Source of the DNA: Mucilaginibacter sp. PPCGB 2223
GTDB taxonomy: Bacteria; Bacteroidota; Bacteroidia; Sphingobacteriales; Sphingobacteriaceae
DNA: 64,000 bases
Direction: 5' to 3'
Assembly (NCBI RefSeq): GCF_001705515.1
Contig: NZ_MDJS01000004.1
Location: 372,001 to 436,000 of the forward strand
Position numbers and translations under genes: made by a program. The first letter of the stretch is position 1, and each line of letters starts with the position of its first letter. A model generated the notes under the pieces. The model was not told the DNA's origin. It saw nothing but the letters and a program-made list of their open reading frames with translations, and ran no database searches. Positions 60,903-64,000 of this stretch are shown in pieces.

Positions 60903-60980
60903 AATCTCCCGCGGCAGGGGGGAGACTTTAAACAAGCATTTTTTTAAGCACTCCCTTCCGGGGAGGGTTTGGGTGGGGCT
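60903..60980 (-). repeat. two-hairpin intergenic repeat, copy 2 (inverted)
   Basis: On the minus strand it starts with CCCCACCCAAACCCTCCCC immediately at the TAG stop of the phosphoesterase gene. A hairpin CTCCCCGGAAGGGAG and an A-rich linker follow, then the second hairpin TCTCCCCCC...GGGAGA. Same order of parts as 48827-48919. Confidence 0.75.
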
Positions 60981-61737
60981 ACCGTAGCGCTTTAGGCATG
61001 CGCCCGTGCAGTAAAAACTCTGCCCAGGTATCGCTGCCGTTGCTTTTGGCTGCTTCCGAGGCCTTGTGCCAATCGTACGAACACTGTACCTGCTCGATAC
61101 TGATGGAAGTACCATCGGCATGAATGATGGCGTATTTGGCGTGGGGGGTCATAGATTCCATCGCAAAACGGTGCTCGCCGTTGCCGAGGTATGCAGGCAG
61201 GCCTACACTGCCCGGGTTCAGGATGATCTTATCATTGCTTAAATATACCACCCTGCTTACATGCGAGTGGCCGCAAAGGATGATGCGTTCGCTGATGCCT
61301 TTTGTTTTTTCGATGAGTTCTTCGTCGTTATAAACAAATACGCCTTTTTCGGTTACTTTTTCGAGCAGATATTCATTGTCATTATCCGGTACACCGTGGC
61401 AGGCGAAGATCAGATCGTCCACTGTTAAAGTTAAGGGCAGCTGTTGCAAAAATTTAATGCTCTTTGGCGACAGCTCGGCTTTTACGCGTTCCATCTGGTC
61501 TTTTTGCGAAACTTTGCCCAGGCTTTCGAGTATCTCACGGTCGGTATTGCCGCGGATGCTGAGCATGGGGTTTTCGCGCAGTATCTGTGCTACACCTTCG
61601 GGCTCGAGCGCTCCGAAAAAGTGATCGCCTAAGTTGATGATGGTTTCGATCTGCCGGGCGTGAATATTTTTCAATACAGCCAGCAGCGCGAGCAGGTTAC
61701 CGTGGATATCGGAGATGACGGCATAGCTTTTTTTCAT
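60979..61737 (-). CDS. calcineurin-like metallophosphoesterase (YfcE/MJ0936-like)
   Basis: A 252-residue soluble phosphodiesterase-type protein. Metal motifs: ISDIHGNLLAL, NLGDHFFG, RGNTDREIL, ACHGVP and LCGHSHVSRV, followed by LNPGSVGLP, a hallmark of the YfcE/MJ0936 group. It probably hydrolyses cyclic or phosphodiester substrates in the cytosol. Monocistronic with its own -7 element. Confidence 0.92.
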   Translation of the reverse strand: MKKSYAVISDIHGNLLALLAVLKNIHARQIETIINLGDHFFGALEPEGVAQILRENPMLSIRGNTDREILESLGKVSQKDQMERVKAELSPKSIKFLQQLPLTLTVDDLIFACHGVPDNDNEYLLEKVTEKGVFVYNDEELIEKTKGISERIILCGHSHVSRVVYLSNDKIILNPGSVGLPAYLGNGEHRFAMESMTPHAKYAIIHADGTSISIEQVQCSYDWHKASEAAKSNGSDTWAEFLLHGRMPKALR

Positions 61738-61765
61738 CGCGGAAATGTTTGATGTTTAACAATTA

Positions 61766-61773
61766 CAAAAGTA
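61766..61773 (-). promoter_or_regulatory. promoter -7 element of the phosphoesterase gene
   Basis: TACTTTTG on the minus strand, exact TAnnTTTG, 28 bases before the ATG at 61737. Confidence 0.55.
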
Positions 61774-61876
61774 AATGTGTTTGGGGAGATTTTGGTTATA
61801 GGCAAGGGTTGATGCGAGACCGAAATTTGGTGTAAATTGGATTTAGTGTTAGCTAATAAATATAAGGGTTAATATT

Positions 61877-62002
61877 GGGGCGTTGCCTGCGGCCCGCGCT
61901 TTACGCTCATACGCCTTCAGGCCTTAGCCTCGGCCTGCCCTGAGCCCGTCGAAGGGCCGGTATCCCTGTCTGCCGACAGGCAGGCGCTCCAATCGCTAAC
62001 GC
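61877..62002 (+). repeat. GGGCGTT...GCTAACGC interspersed repeat, copy C
   Basis: Starts GGGGCGTTGCC and ends CCAATCGCTAACGC with GCTTTACGCTCATACG and AGGCCTTAGCC inside. Two foreign-looking inserts are present: GCCCTGAGCCCGTCGAAGGG, resembling a repeat common to many bacteria, and CTGTCTGCCGACAGGCAGG. The 349-base gap around it (61738-62086) has no gene. Confidence 0.72.
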
Positions 62003-62086
62003 AAAACACCCGTGTAGTTATAAATTGCATGCATAATAGTTCGAAATCAGGAGGAACTTCGAACAGCTTTTAAAGTTTTATCAGAC

Positions 62087-62935
62087 CTATTTCGAGATCA
62101 AATTATACAGCTCATCCAGCTTCGGCGTGAGCACGATCTCGATGCGGCGGTTTTTGGCCAGCGCTTCGGGTGTGTTACCGGTATCGATTGGCTGGAACTC
62201 GCTTTTACCGGTGGCGGTTAAACGTACCGGGTCGATCTTTTCGACTTCGGTTAAGTAACGGGTTACCGAGGTGGCGCGCAGCACGCTCAGGTCCCAGTTA
62301 TCTTTGATCTGGCCGAGGTTGATCACCTTTTTGTTATCGGTATTGCCTTCAACCGAGATGTTGATATCGGGCTCCTTATTTAATACCACGGCCAGTTGTT
62401 TTAAAGCGGCTTTGCCTTTTTCGTCGATCACGATACTGCCCGAAGGGAAAAGCAGTTTATCGGTAAGCGAAACGTATACCTTGCCGTTGCGGATATCGAC
62501 ACTCAAGCCACTTTGCTGAAAGCCCAGTAAAGCTTTTTGCAGTTTCTCTTTCAGGGCGTTGGTAGCGGCATCGCGTTTACGCAAAATTTCTTCCACTTCT
62601 TTTAAGCGGGCTTCGCGGGCCTGCAGATCGCTGGATAGCTGATTTACTTTTGAGGTGGTCGATGTCAGGTTATTATTCAGTGAGCTGTATTTATCGCTCA
62701 GGGCGTTATAGCTATCCTTTGCCGCAGCCAGTTGGCCCTGCAGGTCGGCTATTTCGCGGTGCAGTTTGGCGGTATCGCTTTGCAGGCGCGAAACCTGTGC
62801 TTCGAGCGTGCCGGTGCGGGTGGTGAGCGAATCCTGAGTAGCTAATAAGGCTTTATATTTTTTTGGCGAAAGCACCACGCAGGAGTGCAGTACAAAGCAT
62901 GCGGAAATCAGACAAAGGATGTGTTTTACTTTCAT
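62087..62935 (-). CDS. OmpA-family lipoprotein with a coiled-coil stalk
   Basis: About 282 residues from the ATG at 62935 (an ATG nine codons earlier would precede the signal). Lipoprotein leader ending VLHS-C. A long coiled coil runs about 30-125 (repeated Leu/Ser heptads). The OmpA domain is about 145-275 (VYVSLTDKLLFPSGS, SVEGNTDNKKV, LSVLRATSVTRYL, NRRIEIVL). It links the outer membrane to peptidoglycan. It is followed on the minus strand by nothing in frame before the repeat at 61877-62002. Confidence 0.92.
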   Translation of the reverse strand: MKVKHILCLISACFVLHSCVVLSPKKYKALLATQDSLTTRTGTLEAQVSRLQSDTAKLHREIADLQGQLAAAKDSYNALSDKYSSLNNNLTSTTSKVNQLSSDLQAREARLKEVEEILRKRDAATNALKEKLQKALLGFQQSGLSVDIRNGKVYVSLTDKLLFPSGSIVIDEKGKAALKQLAVVLNKEPDINISVEGNTDNKKVINLGQIKDNWDLSVLRATSVTRYLTEVEKIDPVRLTATGKSEFQPIDTGNTPEALAKNRRIEIVLTPKLDELYNLISK

Positions 62936-62978
62936 GGGCCGGTAGTGTTTGCGTATATGCAATAATAACGATTAAATA

Positions 62979-63635
62979 TTAAGCCAATGCGTTTTTTAAG
63001 AAAGTTGTGAGCGGGTAAATATAGCCCAGCACCTCGGCTACCCGTTTAGGCGAATCTTTCTTCATCATCTCGGCATCGGTTAGCTGATGCAGGGCGGCAA
63101 AGCTTTTGAGCTTGATGAGGCTGATGTTTTCGTTATCAGGTTCATATTCGCGCGGGGCGCCTTTGAGCTGTTCCTGATGGCGGAACTCGCCGAAGAGCTT
63201 TTTGAATTCGGGCCGGTCGATGATCTTTTTCAGGTCGTCGCCATTATAATCTATCTCCTGGCGGATGAGCTTGAGGTGATCGCCTTCGGGCATCCAGTAG
63301 CCGCCGCCGGCCAGGTTACGGCCGGGCTGTACCTGCACATAGTAACCGATATGCACTTTGGTATTGCGCAGGTTACCGATACCGAAATTATCTTTATACG
63401 GCGTTTTATCTTTACTGAAGCGGATATCGCGGTAGATGCGCATCACGCACTTTTTAGGGTCGAGATCGGCAGCTACGGCTTTATCAAAACGGTTGAGCTC
63501 TTTGATGAGCTCGCCGGTAAAATCCTGTACGTTTTCTTTAGCTTCTTCGTAGCGTTGTTTGTTATCGGTAAACCACTCGCGGTTATTGTTTGCGGCCAGA
63601 TCGGATAAAAAGTTAAACGTGCTTTGGGTTATCAT
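62979..63635 (-). CDS. DUF2461 (TIGR02453) family protein
   Basis: A 218-residue cytosolic protein of a widespread uncharacterised family. Landmarks are NNNREWFTDNKQRYEEAKENV near the start, MRIYRDIRFSKDKTPYKDNFG, YYVQVQPGRNLAGGGYWMP, and a C-terminal AEVLGYIYPLTTFLKNAL. No function is known. The first 23 bases overlap the end of the DUF983 gene, so the two are translationally coupled. Confidence 0.92.
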   Translation of the reverse strand: MITQSTFNFLSDLAANNNREWFTDNKQRYEEAKENVQDFTGELIKELNRFDKAVAADLDPKKCVMRIYRDIRFSKDKTPYKDNFGIGNLRNTKVHIGYYVQVQPGRNLAGGGYWMPEGDHLKLIRQEIDYNGDDLKKIIDRPEFKKLFGEFRHQEQLKGAPREYEPDNENISLIKLKSFAALHQLTDAEMMKKDSPKRVAEVLGYIYPLTTFLKNALA

Positions 63636-64000
63636 CGGTATCTAAGTGTGGTTGGTAGTGCACTTTGGGCGAGAGCCAATATAGCAAAAACACACGCGAG
63701 TAACGAAACGTTAAGGGCGATAACAGGAAACATCCACCTAAAATTACGGCGATATACAACCAGGGCGAATCGGTATTGTGGGTAAGGAGGTAAGTACCCG
63801 TCCACAAGGCACCGGCATACATCACATTGAGCGCGTAGCTTACATACATGGCGGCATAAAAATAGCCCGGTTCGATCTCGAAGCGCATACCGCAATGCGG
63901 GCAAAACTCATTTATTTTATTCGAACCAAAATTGTATGCGCCACCCTGAAACATATTGCCGCGGCGGCAACGGGGGCATTTGGCATGGAGCATAGCCCAC
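63613..64000 (-). CDS. DUF983 membrane protein (probably truncated by the window edge)
   Basis: At least 126 residues from an ATG at 63993. An N-terminal zinc-ribbon-like pair CPRCRRG...FCPHCGM is followed by two transmembrane helices (about 48-70 and 78-98), as in DUF983 proteins. The frame stays open upstream to the window end (Trp-Ala before the Met). Family members usually have a few more residues ahead of the KCPRC motif, so the true start may lie outside. Confidence 0.87.
   Translation of the reverse strand, partial: WAMLHAKCPRCRRGNMFQGGAYNFGSNKINEFCPHCGMRFEIEPGYFYAAMYVSYALNVMYAGALWTGTYLLTHNTDSPWLYIAVILGGCFLLSPLTFRYSRVFLLYWLSPKVHYQPHLDTDDNPKHV

Overview
The window is a stretch of chromosome from a member of the Bacteroidota, most likely family Sphingobacteriaceae (Mucilaginibacter/Pedobacter-like). 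Three things point there: a full type IX secretion and gliding set (gldKLMN, gldJ, porV, PorP/SprF, a secreted protein with a gliding-type C-terminal signal), a SusC/SusD pair plus further TonB receptors, and promoters with the Bacteroidota -7 element TAnnTTTG together with few Shine-Dalgarno sequences. I see no rRNA, tRNA, CRISPR array, insertion sequence or prophage. Genus-level placement is inference.

Layout. 1-6600 (minus strand) is a thiamine-related transcription unit. A TPP riboswitch leads a TonB receptor, a PnuT-type thiamine transporter and an acyl-CoA-dehydrogenase-like flavoprotein, followed in the same direction by a PafA-type phosphatase and the start of a ThiE/TenI-like gene. 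7087-14199 is a type IX cargo cassette: a giant adhesin, a SprF-type outer-membrane protein and a PorE-like OmpA/PD40 lipoprotein or periplasmic protein. 14667-19384 is an orphan SusC/SusD pair. 19685-24468 holds housekeeping genes (DJ-1/PfpI, aspS, FKBP, ispF) and porV. 24714-35378 holds gldJ, an aldo/keto reductase with an AI-2E-family transporter, uvrC, and gldKLMN on the minus strand. 35612-38576 has hemD-DUF4271 divergent from hemW. 38816-47229 is a mixed accessory region (fasciclin protein, cupin-like protein, diheme peroxidase, PfkB kinase, TonB receptor). 47728-53251 is a five-gene run: VWA protein, ChlI-like AAA+, membrane metallophosphoesterase, UbiA-like protein, methyltransferase. 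53677-58003 (minus strand) is an apparently inactive S9 peptidase lipoprotein in an operon with a histidine kinase and response regulator. 58165-64000 carries TPR, DUF4286, rfbC, metallophosphoesterase, OmpA, DUF2461 and DUF983 genes.

How it works together. The Gld/Por genes encode the proton-driven GldL/GldM motor, the GldK/GldN ring, the stabilising lipoprotein GldJ and the PorV shuttle that export cargo such as the adhesin. The riboswitch ties thiamine uptake to intracellular TPP. Intergenic regions are decorated with several families of short palindromic repeats. One kind, made of GAGTC words, appears to sit inside the TPP riboswitch as an extra hairpin.

Best candidates for something new: the riboswitch with its inserted hairpin, the flavoprotein placed inside a thiamine operon, and the dead-peptidase/two-component operon.
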